A DNA stretch of 64,000 bases, taken from contig NZ_CP017886.1 of the NCBI RefSeq assembly GCF_001874645.1, positions 1,302,001 through 1,366,000 of the forward strand, read 5' to 3'. Numbering within the stretch: the stretch's first letter is position 1; each line of letters starts with the position of its first letter. Origin of the DNA: Pseudomonas frederiksbergensis. Lineage in GTDB: Bacteria; Pseudomonadota; Gammaproteobacteria; Pseudomonadales; Pseudomonadaceae. The notes beneath the pieces are model-generated. The model saw nothing but the letters and a program-made list of their open reading frames with translations. It ran no database searches and was not told where the DNA came from. Shown here piece by piece: positions 24,526-34,095 of this stretch. The translations under genes and the position numbers were made by a program.

Positions 24526-26169
24526 TCAGCGAATGCTGGCCAACAGGCTGCGGGCGGTTTGCTTCAAGGACTCGTCACTGTCCTTGAGTAACTCGTTCAA
24601 TAGCCGAATGGCGCTGTCCAGATCACCGTCGTCGATGCAGTTCTGCGCCTCTTCCAGTTTGCCGGCGTGGATCTCTTCATGCGCAGGCACTGCGAATTCA
24701 CCCGGCAACGGCTCAAGTTCCAGGGTCGGTGATGCATCGGCGAAATCGTCAAGAAAGCCATCGTCCAGCGGCCCCATCTGATCCACGGGTTTAGCCATTG
24801 CCGCTGTTGTGTCGGACGGGCTGACCAGATCCCAGCTCGAATCCATCGACAAGTCATCCAGATTCAACTGGAACTCATCCCGTACCGAGGCAGCCGGCTC
24901 AGCCGTCGATTCAAGAGTCGCCAAAGATTGTGCACTGGCCAGTTTTGGCGAACGCGCACGAATCTGCCCCAACACCTCAACGCTGTAACCCGCTTCAAGC
25001 AGGCTGTTTTCGTGGTCCGAATAACCTGCGCTATCGCCCTGCTGCCCCAACACCTCCAACAACTTCAGGTTCAAATCGCTGCGCTGTGGCTCTTTGAGCA
25101 AGGCTTCACGCAAAAGACTGACCGCCTCGGCGAAGCGGTCATACGTCAGGTAGATACCGACGCCCTCAAGTACTTCTGCCCCATGAACGGTTTCGCGGTT
25201 CGCGGGGGTGACTTGCGTCGTAGAAAGCTCAATCGATGGTTTCTGCGCAGTATCGGGCGCTCCCCGACCGACTATCGGCTCATGTCGTGACACAGGCTCC
25301 AGCACAGGCTGTACCCGCCGCTGACGGAGCGCAAACAGGCCCAGCAGCAACAGCACGCCAACTACCAGCAGGCCGCCGATCAGCCACAACACCCATCCAC
25401 CGCTCGACTCATCCATGGGGGCAACGGGCACCGGGACTGGCGCGGCAGGAATGGCGGGGGCGGGTAAGGGCTTTTTGGCTTCGGCCAACTCGGCTTGCAG
25501 ATCGCTGACTTGCTTTCGCTGGCTGGCGATCTGCTCATCCTGGGTTTGTAGCCGGGCGTTCAACTGATCGACAGTTTGTTTCAGCTGCTGGTTTTCCAGG
25601 ACGCTGGCTGCCAGCAACTCGGAAGTGGGGTCGGTAGCCGCAGGCGCCGTGCTCGACGGCGCAGCAGCAGGCGTTTTGGCGGGTGCGGCGGCAGTGGGTG
25701 GCTGGCTGATCGCCGGGGCCGGCTCGACGTCACTTGCCGGTACGATCCCAGGCGAGCCTGGTGGATCGATCAGCACCGTGTATTCGCGCAGCAAATGCCC
25801 ATTGGGCTGGTTCGCCTGCACCAGGAAATTCAGGAACGGCTCATTGACCGGTTTGCTGGACACCACCCGAATCACGCTGCGATCGCCACGCAGTACGACG
25901 GTAAAGCGCAGGTCGTTGAGAAAAAACACTCGCTCGACACCGGCACGGGCGAACTCGTCCGCCGTCGCCAGACTGACCGAGAGTTCACCGTCGGCCAGAC
26001 TACCTGGGTCGACCAGGGCGATTTCGGCATTCAACGGCTGGTTCAAGGCTGAGTGCAACGTAACGTCGCCCAACCCCAGCGCGGGTGCCAATGCCGAGTA
26101 AAACAAGGCACCCGCGACCGACAACAGGCTGACGGAGCGCCGTAACACAGACCGCAAACTCTCGAGCAT
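24526..26169 (-). CDS. Short FimV-like protein
   Basis: A 547-residue FimV-family protein. The signal-bearing N-terminus leads to the FimV domain (GDVTLHSALNQPLNAEIALV, residues 34-150), then a Pro/Ala-rich linker, a coiled coil, one membrane helix (GWVLWLIGGLLVVGVLLLLG), a TPR-like region and the FimV C-terminal domain (EEAQNCIDDGDLDSAIRLLN). FimV organises polar type IV pili and chemosensory complexes; standard Pseudomonas FimV is much longer, so this may be a paralogue. Two ATGs lie close; 26169 has AAGGG six bases upstream. A strong promoter precedes it. Confidence 0.82.
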   Translation of the reverse strand: MLESLRSVLRRSVSLLSVAGALFYSALAPALGLGDVTLHSALNQPLNAEIALVDPGSLADGELSVSLATADEFARAGVERVFFLNDLRFTVVLRGDRSVIRVVSSKPVNEPFLNFLVQANQPNGHLLREYTVLIDPPGSPGIVPASDVEPAPAISQPPTAAAPAKTPAAAPSSTAPAATDPTSELLAASVLENQQLKQTVDQLNARLQTQDEQIASQRKQVSDLQAELAEAKKPLPAPAIPAAPVPVPVAPMDESSGGWVLWLIGGLLVVGVLLLLGLFALRQRRVQPVLEPVSRHEPIVGRGAPDTAQKPSIELSTTQVTPANRETVHGAEVLEGVGIYLTYDRFAEAVSLLREALLKEPQRSDLNLKLLEVLGQQGDSAGYSDHENSLLEAGYSVEVLGQIRARSPKLASAQSLATLESTAEPAASVRDEFQLNLDDLSMDSSWDLVSPSDTTAAMAKPVDQMGPLDDGFLDDFADASPTLELEPLPGEFAVPAHEEIHAGKLEEAQNCIDDGDLDSAIRLLNELLKDSDESLKQTARSLLASIR

Positions 26170-26243
26170 GAGCATCCCTTAGCTAACCAGAATCAACCTG
26201 TGCGCATTCGTACTTCCATCACGAACGTTACTGCCTGGTAATT

Positions 26244-26272
26244 CTTATAGTCTGCTCTTCGCCAGTTCTCAA
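26244..26272 (-). promoter_or_regulatory. Sigma-70 promoter for the FimV-like gene
   Basis: On the minus strand TTGAGA (26267-26272) and TATAAG (26244-26249) are spaced by exactly 17 bases, each one base from consensus. Transcription would start near 26237, about 68 bases before the ATG. It falls just before the end of the upstream MarR gene unit. Confidence 0.65.
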
Positions 26273-26294
26273 AAATCTGCTGTGTGGTTATGCC

Positions 26295-26729
26295 TCAAGA
26301 TTTTTCCAGATTGGCCAGAATGTGCCCATGAACCCGCATGCACACCCGCAAATCTTCCTCGTCGACGCCCTCGAACAGTTCGTGGCGCAACTCGGTGGCA
26401 ATGGTTTCAATTTGTTCGATCACGGGACGGGCGGACGCACACAGCACGATCTTTTTCGCCCGGCGGTCTTCCACCACGGCCTGACGCAGCACCAGCCCTT
26501 GGGTTTCCAGGCTATCAAGCAGGCGGGCCAGCGTCGGGCCTTCAACACCGACGCTTTGTGCCAATTCACGCTGAGTGGGGGCTTCTTCGAAACGCGCCAG
26601 GTGCAACAGCACCAGCCAGCGGGCCTGGGACAGGCCGAGGCCGGCGAGACGGCGATCCAGTTCGGCGCGCCAGCCGCGAGACATCTGCGCCAACTGCATG
26701 CCAAAACGGTGTTGATCGGTTAACGGCAT
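26295..26729 (-). CDS. MarR-family regulator (SlyA-like)
   Basis: A 144-residue winged-helix regulator. The DNA-binding core reads PTQRELAQSVGVEGPTLARL followed by LDSLETQGLVLR and a wing with EDRRAKKIVLCASARP, as in the SlyA/HosA branch. These respond to phenolic compounds or oxidants. The ATG at 26729 starts MPLTDQHRFGMQL; longer open frame upstream is not family-like. It sits between recQ and the FimV-like gene. The target genes are not evident from context. Confidence 0.83.
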   Translation of the reverse strand: MPLTDQHRFGMQLAQMSRGWRAELDRRLAGLGLSQARWLVLLHLARFEEAPTQRELAQSVGVEGPTLARLLDSLETQGLVLRQAVVEDRRAKKIVLCASARPVIEQIETIATELRHELFEGVDEEDLRVCMRVHGHILANLEKS

Positions 26730-26847
26730 AAAAAACTCATGGTTAGACTGAAATAGGCTGAAACTAATTATTAGCCAGCTAAGCATGACCCTCGACTCTA
26801 GGCAAGGCTCGGTCTGTACTGAATCGTTACATCTTGATCTTCGGCAC

Positions 26848-28977
26848 TTAAATTTCAAACTCCGACTGTAGCGCCGCTCTCACACAGTACAAAACGCCCT
26901 CAGGAACGCGGCCGGCAAACAACGCGGAAATCTCCGACACCGGCGGCAACTCGCCCTCGCCGTCCAGGAACGCGTCCTGGACTTCACCCATCAGGTCTTC
27001 CGGAAGGTCCAGCGCCTGCTCCAGCGACAGTTGCTGCTTGCCGATGGCCTCGGCGAGCATCGTGTACACGTTCTTTTCCGAGCACTGCAACTGACCGGCA
27101 ATCTGCAGCGGCGTCATGCCGGCGCGCGCCAGAGTGATCAATTCATGACGCAGGTCGGCGACCACTTTCGGCGCCTCGGCCTGACCGCCCAGCACTTCGA
27201 GGAAGGCCTCGCCATAGCGCTCCAGCTTGCGCGCACCGACGCCGCTGACCTTGGCCATTTCCGGCAGGGAGCTTGGCTGGCTGCGGAGCATTTCGAGCAA
27301 GGTCGAATCGGGGAAGATAACGTACGGCGGCACGCCATGTTCTTCGGCGAGCTTGCGGCGCAGGGCGCGCAAGGCTTCCCACTGCTCGCGCTCTTCGCCT
27401 CGCACCAGTTGGCTGGCCTGGCTGGTGCTGCTGCTTTTCGCGGTGGTTTGCGGTTTGAGGTCGCGGCGCAGTTCCAGGGTCACTTCACCCTTGAGCAGCG
27501 GCCGGCAACTGTCGCTCAACCGCAGGCCGCCGTAGCCTTCCAGATCAATGTCCGCCAGACCGCGCGCCACCAACTGTCGGAACAGGGAACGCCATTCACC
27601 TTCGGCCCGCGCCTTGCCGACACCGAATACCGACAGATGCTGATGGCCGAAGCTGCGGACCTTTTCGTTGTCCTTGCCCAGCAACACGTCAACCAGATGC
27701 CCGACGCCGTAGCGCTGGCCGGTGCGGTAGATCGCTGAAAGTGCCTGACGGGCCGGTTCGGTGGCGTCCCAGGTCTGCACACCGTCGACACAGTTGTCGC
27801 AATGCCCACAGGGCTGCGGCATGTCTTCGTCGAAATAGGCCAGAAGCGTCTGACGGCGGCAGCGGGTTTCTTCGCACAGCGAGAGCATGGCGTCGAGCTT
27901 GTGCTGCTCCAGACGCTTGTGGCGCTCATCGCCTTCGGAGTTCTGCAGCATCTGCTTGAGCATCACCACGTCTTGCAGGCCGTAAGCCATCCAGGCATCT
28001 GCCGGCAGACCGTCACGGCCGCCTCGACCGGTTTCCTGGTAATAGGCCTCAAGGGATTTCGGCAAGTCCAGATGCGCAACAAAACGCACGTTGGGCTTGT
28101 CGATGCCCATGCCGAACGCCACGGTGGCGACCATGATCAGGCCTTCCTCGTTGAGGAAGCGCTTCTGATGGTGTGCCCGCGTATCGTTGGGTAGACCGGC
28201 GTGGTACGGCAGCGCCGGGAAACCTTGCTCGCTGAGGAACACGGCCACTTCGTCGACCTTCTTGCGCGACAGGCAATAAACGATGCCGGCATCGCTGCGC
28301 CGCTCAGCCAGAAACGCCAGCAACTGCTTGCGCGGCTGCTCCTTGGGCACGATACGGTAGAAAATGTTCGGCCGATCGAAACTCGACAGAAAGCGCTCGG
28401 CGTTCTGCAGATGCAGGCGCTCGACGATTTCTTCCCGGGTGCGCTTGTCGGCCGTGGCGGTCAGGGCGATGCGCGGGACGTTGGGGAACAACTCCGCCAA
28501 CTGGCCCAGTTGCAGGTATTCCCGGCGGAAATCGTGACCCCATTGGGACACGCAGTGAGCTTCGTCGATGGCAAACAGAGCGATTTCAAGACTTTGCAGA
28601 AACGCCAGCATCCGTGGCTGGACCAGACGCTCGGGCGCCAGGTAGAGCATCTTCACTTCACCACGCTTGATCCGTGCCGCCAGATCGCGCTGTTGCTCGG
28701 CGCTCAGGGTCGAATTGAGCGCCGCTGCGGCCACGCCGAGTTCTTCGAGGGTCGCGACCTGATCGTCCATCAAGGCAATCAGCGGTGAAACCACCACCGC
28801 CAAACCGTCGCGCAACAGTGCCGGGACCTGGAAGCACAACGATTTGCCGCCGCCGGTCGGCATCAGCACCAGAGCGTCACCGCCGCTGGCCACGCGCTCA
28901 ATGATGGCACCCTGACGGCCACGGAAACTGTCGTAGCCGAAGATGTCCTTGAGGACGCGCTGAGCCTGTTCGAGCAT
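26848..28977 (-). CDS. recQ: RecQ, ATP-dependent DNA helicase
   Basis: A 709-residue 3'-5' helicase of the RecF repair pathway. Walker A is PTGGGKS (residues 40-46), the DEAH box with the RecQ aromatic loop is [16 protein letters not shown], and the zinc site is formed by C-x-C pairs in [10 protein letters not shown] with an upstream Cys. An RQC winged helix and an HRDC domain ([20 protein letters not shown]) follow, then an extra C-terminal helix-turn-helix part. The ATG at 28977 has GGAG six bases upstream; earlier frame is not RecQ. Confidence 0.94.
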   Translation of the reverse strand: MLEQAQRVLKDIFGYDSFRGRQGAIIERVASGGDALVLMPTGGGKSLCFQVPALLRDGLAVVVSPLIALMDDQVATLEELGVAAAALNSTLSAEQQRDLAARIKRGEVKMLYLAPERLVQPRMLAFLQSLEIALFAIDEAHCVSQWGHDFRREYLQLGQLAELFPNVPRIALTATADKRTREEIVERLHLQNAERFLSSFDRPNIFYRIVPKEQPRKQLLAFLAERRSDAGIVYCLSRKKVDEVAVFLSEQGFPALPYHAGLPNDTRAHHQKRFLNEEGLIMVATVAFGMGIDKPNVRFVAHLDLPKSLEAYYQETGRGGRDGLPADAWMAYGLQDVVMLKQMLQNSEGDERHKRLEQHKLDAMLSLCEETRCRRQTLLAYFDEDMPQPCGHCDNCVDGVQTWDATEPARQALSAIYRTGQRYGVGHLVDVLLGKDNEKVRSFGHQHLSVFGVGKARAEGEWRSLFRQLVARGLADIDLEGYGGLRLSDSCRPLLKGEVTLELRRDLKPQTTAKSSSTSQASQLVRGEEREQWEALRALRRKLAEEHGVPPYVIFPDSTLLEMLRSQPSSLPEMAKVSGVGARKLERYGEAFLEVLGGQAEAPKVVADLRHELITLARAGMTPLQIAGQLQCSEKNVYTMLAEAIGKQQLSLEQALDLPEDLMGEVQDAFLDGEGELPPVSEISALFAGRVPEGVLYCVRAALQSEFEI

Positions 28978-29142
28978 GAAAAACTCCAAATGGTGCTGAA
29001 TATCCCTGCGTGCAGGCTGGATCAAAAAACCACGTTGTTCACGGACAGATCCGTAAGCGGATTTGTCCTGAGCCGTCGAGACACCTGCAGGGCTTTGCAA
29101 AACGCGCGAGTATACCCGAGGCATCCCGGGCAAAGGGCGTCA

Positions 29143-29170
29143 CTGACGAATAGCCTTGGGCGCATACAAT
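29143..29170 (+). promoter_or_regulatory. Possible sigma-70 promoter for the UPF0149 gene
   Basis: CTGACG (29143-29148) and TACAAT (29165-29170) are spaced by 16 bases. Transcription would begin near 29177, about 77 bases before the ATG at 29254. The -10 is good, the -35 partial. Confidence 0.4.
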
Positions 29171-29253
29171 GCGGGCAAATCTGCCGCGCGGCTGGCCTGA
29201 CCGCTCAAGAACGCCTAGAATTGGGCATCGTATATTCCCAAGGTAGCCCTTCA

Positions 29254-29841
29254 ATGTCCTTCGCTGAGCAACTAACCCGCCTGCAAGCCTTCCTCGACGC
29301 CGACGAGCTGCATGACGAGGCGCTGGACTATGTGGCCGCCCACGGCTATCTGACAGCCCTGTCGATCTGTTCCGAGACGGTACCTGATCGTGAATGGATC
29401 GATGCGCTGTTCGCCGAAGAGCCGCATTATCGCGACGACGCCGAGCGTGAAGAAATCGAATCGACTCTGCTGGCCCTCAAGGCTCATATCGCTCGCCAAC
29501 TGGCCTCCGATGAAGAATTCGAGCTGCCGTGCGACCTGGACCTGGGCGAAGAGCCGGATGATTCCGACCTGCGCGGCTGGTGCATCGGTTTCATGGAAGG
29601 CGTATTCCTGCGTGAAGAAGCCTGGTTCGAAACCGCCGAAGACGAAGTCAGCGAAATGCTGCTGCCGATCATGGTCGGTTCCGGCCTGTTCGACGAACAG
29701 CCTGAGTTCTCCGACATCGCAGCCGATGCCAACCTGATGGACGACATGATCGTGCAGATCCCGGAAGCCCTGACCGCGCTGTACTTGCTGTGCAACGCGC
29801 CAGACGAAAAACCGGCGATCCTCAAGCCTCGTCACCACTAA
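29254..29841 (+). CDS. UPF0149/YecA-family protein
   Basis: A 195-residue acidic protein of the UPF0149 family (related to YgfB and YecA). GYLTALSICSETVPDREWID near residue 28 and RGWCIGFMEGVFLREEAWFE near residue 108 are the family blocks; the zinc-binding SEC-C tail of YecA is absent. YgfB of P. aeruginosa represses the ampDh3 operon, but whether this copy does so is unknown. The ATG at 29254 is chosen, as the long open frame before it overlaps the region ahead of recQ. A DUF454 gene follows after 10 bases. Confidence 0.8.
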   Translation: MSFAEQLTRLQAFLDADELHDEALDYVAAHGYLTALSICSETVPDREWIDALFAEEPHYRDDAEREEIESTLLALKAHIARQLASDEEFELPCDLDLGEEPDDSDLRGWCIGFMEGVFLREEAWFETAEDEVSEMLLPIMVGSGLFDEQPEFSDIAADANLMDDMIVQIPEALTALYLLCNAPDEKPAILKPRHH

Positions 29842-29851
29842 GTCCTTGCCT

Positions 29852-30247
29852 GTGGCTGACCCCATAGGCAAGCGCCCCCTGATCCTGCGTTACGTGCTGC
29901 TGGCCATCGGCTGGTTGAGCGTAGCGTTGGGGGTGATCGGGATCTTCCTGCCCGTACTGCCCACCACCCCTTTCCTGCTGCTGGCGGCCGCCTGTTTCGC
30001 CCGCAGCTCGCCGCGCTTTTATCAATGGCTGGTCGAGCATCCACGACTCGGCCCATGGATTCGCGACTATCTGGACGGCAATGGCATCCCGCTCAAGGGC
30101 AAGGTCTACGCCATTGGTCTGATGTGGCTGAGCATCGGCCTGTCCTGCGTCCTTGTGCCCCTGCCCTGGGCACGCGGCTTCATGCTGACCAGCGCGGTGC
30201 TGGTGACGGTGTATATCCTGCGGCAGAAAACCCTCAGCAAATCCTGA
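29852..30247 (+). CDS. YbaN/DUF454 small membrane protein
   Basis: A 131-residue inner-membrane protein. LGVIGIFLPVLPTTPFLLLA near residue 28 is the DUF454 (YbaN) signature, with RSSPRFYQWLVEHPRLGPWI in the loop and two more hydrophobic segments. Function is not known, though some members lie by haem or iron genes. The GTG at 29852 or a TTG two codons earlier could be the start; no strong ribosome site is seen, so it may be translated with the gene 10 bases before. Confidence 0.83.
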   Translation: MADPIGKRPLILRYVLLAIGWLSVALGVIGIFLPVLPTTPFLLLAAACFARSSPRFYQWLVEHPRLGPWIRDYLDGNGIPLKGKVYAIGLMWLSIGLSCVLVPLPWARGFMLTSAVLVTVYILRQKTLSKS

Positions 30248-30393
30248 ATACGCCTCGCCACATAAGCTCATCTATCCCGCTCCCCGACAATCAGCCCTGC
30301 TTCCCACAAAACAGCACCTAAACTCCAGACATCTGCACGTCAGCGGCCAGACAAATCCTGTCGTCCAGGAAGGTCAACGCTCTGGAGCGTCTC

Positions 30394-32334
30394 ATGTCGC
30401 TACTCAAACAGTTGTTTTTGGCCATCTGCCTGTTCTTGCTGGTCGCTTTCAGCGGCAGTTTTTTTGTCAGCCTGGAAAGCTCGCGGGCGCAGATGCTCGG
30501 CCAATTGCGCTCCCATGCCCAGGACGCTGCCACTGCGCTGGGGCGGTCGTTGACCACACAGATCGACGATCTGGCGATGATTGAATTGAGGGTCAGCTCG
30601 GTCTTCGACAGCGGCTACTTTTCCAGTATTCGGGTCATCAACATCGAGGACGAGCGCGTCCTGGTCGAGCGCAACGCGGCCGCCACTGCCGAAGGTGTAC
30701 CGGGCTGGTTCGTCGATCTGGTGAACCTGCACCCGCAAGGCGGGGATGCCTTGGTCATGCGCGGTTGGGAGCAAACCGCGCGCGTTGAAGTGGTGAGCAA
30801 CCCACAGTTCGCGCTGATCAAACTGTGGGACAGTACCCTCGGCAGTCTGATCTGGTTACTGCTGTGCGGATTGCTCAGCGCGGTGTTCGGCGGCTGGTTG
30901 CTGCGTCGGCAACTGCGTCCGTTGGACGCCATGGTCGAACAGGCCGAAGCCATCAACCAACGCGAGTTTCTCAGCCTGCCGAAGTTGCCTAGAACCCCGG
31001 AGCTCAAACGCGTGGTGCTGGCGATGAACCAAATGGTCGAAAAGCTCAAAGAGCTGTTTGCCGACGAGGCCGCGCGTAGCGAACAACTGCGCGCCGAGTC
31101 GTTTCAGGACAGTCTCACGGGGTTGGCCAACCGACGTTTGCTCAACGAGCAACTCACCGATCAGTTGCTGGTGACCGAGCAGAGCAGCGCCGGACACCTG
31201 CTGATGCTGCGGATCAATGACCTGACCGGGCTCAACCAGCGACTGGGGGGCCAGCGCACCAACGCACTGATCACCGTAGTGGCTCAGTTACTCAAACGCC
31301 TGATTCAACAGCCGGATCGCCATGCCTGGCTGGCCGCACGCAATCGTGGTGGCGAGTTCAGCCTGCTGACCCCAGGCCTGGACAGCAAAGACGCGGCACG
31401 CCTGGCCGCAGAGATCAGCGCCACCCTGGAAAACCTGCGCCTGACCGGCGCCAGTGACTGCATGCCAGTGGCGCATCTGGGAATAGTCGCCTACACACCC
31501 GGCGCAGCGTCCACCGACATACTGCTGCGCCTCGATCAGGCGCTGACTCAGGCCCAGCAGCATCCAGAACGGCCGTGGGTGTATCTGAAGCAGTCCGATA
31601 ACACACCGAACCAGACGCAGCACGACTGGCGCACCTGGATCGATGACGCCCTGACCCACGGCAAAATGCAGCTGTACTTCCAACCCGTGGTGCAATGCGC
31701 CGACACCAGCCAGGTGCTGCACCACAAGGTGCTGGCGCGACTGCTCGACCCGCAGGGCAAAGCGATTTGCGCCGGGCATTTTCTGCCCTGGATAGAACGT
31801 CTGGGCTGGTCAGCGCGATTCGACCTGGCAATGCTTGAACACACCCTCGACTACCTTGCCGAACACCGCTGGCCGCTAGCCCTGAGCTTGTCCGGCAGCA
31901 CCCTGCGCGATGCCACGCAACGGCGCCTGATCCTCGATATGCTCGACGGCCTGCCCGGCCTCGCCCCCTTGCTGACCCTTGAGGTCGACGAACGCCAACT
32001 GCCGCCCCCCGAAGAGTTGCGTCAACTGAGCTTGAGCCTGCGCAACACCGGCTATGGGATCGGCCTGCAGCACTTCGGTGGCAGCTTCAGCCAGATCGGT
32101 AACCTCACCCAGCTGGGTTTGGCCTACCTGAAAATCGACGGCAGCTACCTTCGCGCCATCGACCGGCAAAGCGATAAACGCCTGTTCATCGAAGCCATTT
32201 TCCGCGCGACCAACAGCATCGGTTTGCCGTTGATTGCCGAGCAGGTCGAGACGCAGGGAGAACTGGAGGTAATCACGTCGCTGGGACTGTTCGGCGTCAT
32301 GGGCCGGCTGATCGGACCGCCAGAGCCCATGTGA
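30394..32334 (+). CDS. LapD-like c-di-GMP receptor with degenerate GGDEF and EAL domains
   Basis: A 646-residue inner-membrane protein with the LapD plan: membrane helix (residues 6-28), LapD/MoxY periplasmic domain, second helix (about 149-170), HAMP, GGDEF and EAL. The GGDEF site reads RGGEF and the EAL site KVLAR, so neither enzyme activity is expected; the protein should bind c-di-GMP and pass the signal outwards, as LapD does to the protease LapG. The sequence differs clearly from the Pf0-1 LapD I remember, and no lapG lies next to it. It may be a second receptor. Confidence 0.82.
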   Translation: MSLLKQLFLAICLFLLVAFSGSFFVSLESSRAQMLGQLRSHAQDAATALGRSLTTQIDDLAMIELRVSSVFDSGYFSSIRVINIEDERVLVERNAAATAEGVPGWFVDLVNLHPQGGDALVMRGWEQTARVEVVSNPQFALIKLWDSTLGSLIWLLLCGLLSAVFGGWLLRRQLRPLDAMVEQAEAINQREFLSLPKLPRTPELKRVVLAMNQMVEKLKELFADEAARSEQLRAESFQDSLTGLANRRLLNEQLTDQLLVTEQSSAGHLLMLRINDLTGLNQRLGGQRTNALITVVAQLLKRLIQQPDRHAWLAARNRGGEFSLLTPGLDSKDAARLAAEISATLENLRLTGASDCMPVAHLGIVAYTPGAASTDILLRLDQALTQAQQHPERPWVYLKQSDNTPNQTQHDWRTWIDDALTHGKMQLYFQPVVQCADTSQVLHHKVLARLLDPQGKAICAGHFLPWIERLGWSARFDLAMLEHTLDYLAEHRWPLALSLSGSTLRDATQRRLILDMLDGLPGLAPLLTLEVDERQLPPPEELRQLSLSLRNTGYGIGLQHFGGSFSQIGNLTQLGLAYLKIDGSYLRAIDRQSDKRLFIEAIFRATNSIGLPLIAEQVETQGELEVITSLGLFGVMGRLIGPPEPM

Positions 32335-32439
32335 CATTGGCCAGGGCAGGATTTTTTAGCCCAGCCTTTGCCCGGCAGGGTTCAAAGCAGGGCAAACTGT
32401 GCGCGATTTTGACCTCCACATTCGACACAGCGACCGCTA

Positions 32440-33402
32440 ATGAACAAGACAAAGACTGCGCTCAAGCATTTCGATATGCTCGCCGCCCGGCAAGCTTACG
32501 CGCAGGGCATGAACATAACGGAGCTGCTTCGCCAGCAAAAGCAACTGAGCTACAACTCCCCCGAGATCATTGAGGCCGCCTACGATTTGCAGGCCGGCAC
32601 CTACATCGATTACGTCGAAAACAACCTCACCCAGGCCCACGCCTACGCCGGTGAACTGGCCAGCCTGTTGAGCCAGCACCTCAAGCCTCTGGACTCACTG
32701 CTGGACATCGGGACCGGTGAGTTGACGACCCTGAGCCTGATCGCCCGGCAATTGCCCTTCCCGCCCGAACAGCTTTATGCCTTCGACATCAGTTGGTCGC
32801 GGGTGCATAAGGGCATGGCATTCGCACAGCAACACATGGGCAAGACGTTCGAGCGACTGACACCGTTTATTGCCGACATCAGCGAAATCCCCTTGCTCGA
32901 CAAATCCGTCAACGTCACTGTTTCAAGCCATGCGCTTGAGCCCAACGGTGAAACACTCAGCGAACTGCTGGAAGAATTGTTCCGCGTGACGATCGACAAA
33001 CTGATGCTCTTTGAGCCGTGCTACGAGATCAACAGTGAACAGGGCCGGCAGCGTATGGACCGGCTGGGTTACATCAAGAACATTGCAGGGGTCGCTGAAC
33101 AGCTCGGTGCAACCGTGGTCGAGCAGATCCCGATAAAGACGTCCCCAAACCCGCTCAACCCCACGGTCTGCTTTGTCATCACCCCGCCCGACGTGGCGAC
33201 CCGCCCTGCTCCGTCCGGCCGCCGTCCCACCGAGGTGTTTTCGGTGCCGGGCTCCAACCTGCCGCTGGAAAACCTGGAGGGATTCTATTGCTCACAGGAC
33301 ACCGGGCTGTGTTTTCCGGTGCTCAAGTCGCTGCCGATCCTTAAATCCAGTGCGGCAATCCTGGCCTCGGCGCTGACCTGCTCAAGACCCGTACCGAGGT
33401 GA
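32440..33402 (+). CDS. Class I SAM-dependent methyltransferase, substrate unknown
   Basis: A 320-residue protein. The SAM-binding motif I is LDSLLDIGTGELTTLSLIAR near residue 87, motif II follows at LYAFDISWSRVHKGMAFAQ, and NVTVSSHALEPNG gives motif IV. The N-terminal 60 residues are helical; the C-terminal 70 (FSVPGSNLPLENLEGFYCSQ) form an extra domain. I recognise no specific substrate. It stands alone, with REP-like repeats after it. Confidence 0.7.
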   Translation: MNKTKTALKHFDMLAARQAYAQGMNITELLRQQKQLSYNSPEIIEAAYDLQAGTYIDYVENNLTQAHAYAGELASLLSQHLKPLDSLLDIGTGELTTLSLIARQLPFPPEQLYAFDISWSRVHKGMAFAQQHMGKTFERLTPFIADISEIPLLDKSVNVTVSSHALEPNGETLSELLEELFRVTIDKLMLFEPCYEINSEQGRQRMDRLGYIKNIAGVAEQLGATVVEQIPIKTSPNPLNPTVCFVITPPDVATRPAPSGRRPTEVFSVPGSNLPLENLEGFYCSQDTGLCFPVLKSLPILKSSAAILASALTCSRPVPR

Positions 33403-33410
33403 TAAAGATC

Positions 33411-33483
33411 AAAAGATCGCAGCCTGCGGCAGCTACAGGTGTACGCAATCCCATGTAGGAGCTGCCGCAGGCTGCGATCTTTT
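33411..33483. repeat. REP-like inverted pair
   Basis: AAAAGATCGCAGCCTGCGGC at 33411 faces TGTAGGAGCTGCCGCAGGCT ending in GATCTTT at 33483. The left arm has lost part of GCTCCTAC. It lies between the convergent methyltransferase and DTW genes. Confidence 0.8.
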
Positions 33484-33488
33484 CCCTT

Positions 33489-34082
33489 CTAGCCGCCATG
33501 ATTTCGCTGATACGTCTCCTCCCCCATCGCCGCTATCTGCCCCTCGATCAATGCCTCGAACGGCTTTAACAACAGCTCGAACGAGGTCGGTGCCTCAAGC
33601 ACCTGCAATGCCTGCACGATCGCCTCCACCGTTGACAACGCCCCGGGCCCCGGCGCCTTGCGCAACCGATAACGCGAGACCGCGCCTTCGGCCAATGTCA
33701 CTCGGGGCAACGCTGCCAGCAATGGATTGAGGTGCAGTATCTTGCGCGCCTTGCGCCAGGTGCCGTCCGGCACCACCAGCAGCAGCGGTTGATCGGAAGG
33801 CGCATAGACCTGCAACGGTTGCGCGTCGTCGGCCGGGAATAGCAAGCGGGCCTGATAACCCGGTTGATTCAGCCGTTGCGGCAGATCCTCGAACACTTCG
33901 CCGACGATCAGCTCGGCATTGTTCAGCCCCAGCGCCGCCAGCCGCGCAGTGTTCAACGCATGATTGACCTCGCTCGGATGCTGCAACAGCAGCACCCGAG
34001 TGCGGCTGTCGAGGCTGGGGATCAACGGGCACAGGCAATGGGTTTGCGGGCGCAGGCAACGGGCGCACTGGCTTCTGGACAT
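33489..34082 (-). CDS. DTW-domain tRNA aminocarboxypropyltransferase
   Basis: A 197-residue DTW-domain enzyme of the TapT/YfiP type, which adds the 3-amino-3-carboxypropyl group of SAM to uridine in tRNA. The zinc cysteines are in CARCLRPQTHCLCP (residues 6-19), the HPSEVNHALNTARL block follows and the DTW site reads VPDGTWRKARKILHLNP, with GTW in place of DTW. The gene lies just downstream of gbuR, 13 bases after its stop. Confidence 0.85.
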   Translation of the reverse strand: MSRSQCARCLRPQTHCLCPLIPSLDSRTRVLLLQHPSEVNHALNTARLAALGLNNAELIVGEVFEDLPQRLNQPGYQARLLFPADDAQPLQVYAPSDQPLLLVVPDGTWRKARKILHLNPLLAALPRVTLAEGAVSRYRLRKAPGPGALSTVEAIVQALQVLEAPTSFELLLKPFEALIEGQIAAMGEETYQRNHGG

Positions 34083-34095
34083 AAGATTCTCCCGA

